Part shown: piece by piece, positions 7,352 through 7,417 of the stretch
Layout: each line of letters opens with the position of its first letter
Position numbering within the stretch: position 1 is the first letter of the stretch
Assembly (NCBI GenBank): GCA_003451975.1
Contig: DMIX01000003.1
Location: 1 to 7,417 of the forward strand
Direction: 5' to 3'
Length of the DNA: 7,417 bases
Source of the DNA: Propionibacteriaceae bacterium
GTDB taxonomy: Bacteria; Actinomycetota; Actinomycetes; Propionibacteriales; Propionibacteriaceae
Position numbers and translations under genes: made by a program
Notes under the pieces: model-generated
What the model was told of the DNA's origin: nothing
Databases searched by the model: none
What the model saw: only the letters and a program-made list of their open reading frames with translations

Positions 7352-7417
7352 TCAGGCCTCCTTACCTTCCAGCTCGAGGCGAATGTCTTCGGCCATCGGG
7401 TCCAATTTGTTGTCGGC
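7352..7417 (-). CDS. C-terminal end of a DUF485-like small membrane protein (partial)
   Basis: The minus strand enters the window in frame and reads ADNKLDPMAEDIRLELEGKEA, then TGA at 7354-7352. The asparagine, DPxAExIR pattern and charged tail fit the cytoplasmic end of DUF485 proteins, which are about 100 residues with two membrane helices; none of the helical part is visible here. DUF485 genes (yjcH in E. coli, next to actP) usually sit directly before acetate-type symporters, as here with a 2-base gap. Their exact role is not established; a link to the symporter is inferred from the operon. Identification rests on 21 residues plus context. A start or promoter would lie beyond the window. 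Confidence 0.7.
   Translation of the reverse strand, partial: ADNKLDPMAEDIRLELEGKEA
7357..7363 (-). promoter_or_regulatory. Strong Shine-Dalgarno for the symporter
   Basis: On the minus strand AAGGAGG lies 7 bases before the symporter ATG. It sits within the last codons of the preceding gene (reading Gly-Lys-Glu-Ala-stop), so ribosomes ending the upstream gene can restart directly. This near-consensus site decides the start at 7349. Confidence 0.85.

Noticed and set aside
1..7417. A single functional system joining phosphoesterase, permease and symporter
   Set aside because: The genes are on opposite strands or separated by a strong palindrome, and their families have no known shared pathway; adjacency alone is not enough.

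Overview
The window is GC-rich and codon use favours G or C in the third position, as expected for an Actinomycetota chromosome. Two things point towards Propionibacteriales or a related actinobacterial group, at modest confidence: a monocarboxylate symporter close to the actinobacterial MctC type, and a very large exported multidomain protein of a kind common there. No mobile-element gene, tRNA, rRNA or CRISPR array was seen.

Layout. The left 4.66 kb is the 3' part of one giant plus-strand gene whose start lies before the window. Its product has a Pro/Thr linker, a lamin-tail-like domain, several Ig-like beta-sandwich segments, a calcineurin-like metallophosphoesterase domain with its metal motifs present, and three C-terminal repeats of about 90 residues that become increasingly basic. 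It is almost certainly an extracellular or cell-surface enzyme. It converges, 13 bases away, on a minus-strand gene for a RarD-type EamA permease. A short hairpin sits at the convergent junction.

A 158-base gap separates the permease gene from the gene upstream of it on the minus strand. The gap holds a striking 69-base element with two-fold symmetry: perfect 16-base outer arms, a second inner stem, and four copies of a CTCTGCGC-like core spaced 19-20 bases apart. It could end transcription of the symporter operon, be a dispersed extragenic palindrome, or bind a protein.

The right 1.66 kb (minus strand) is a two-gene operon. The last 21 codons of a DUF485-like small membrane protein are followed, after 2 bases, by a complete cation/monocarboxylate symporter (MctC/ActP type) with a strong ribosome binding site inside the end of the upstream gene. 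This is the usual acetate/propionate/pyruvate uptake pair. Nothing in the sequence ties the phosphoesterase, the RarD-type permease and the symporter into one pathway. The least explained items are the symmetric intergenic element and the architecture of the giant phosphoesterase: a catalytic domain apparently nested inside an Ig/FN3-like domain, and a charge gradient across the C-terminal repeats.
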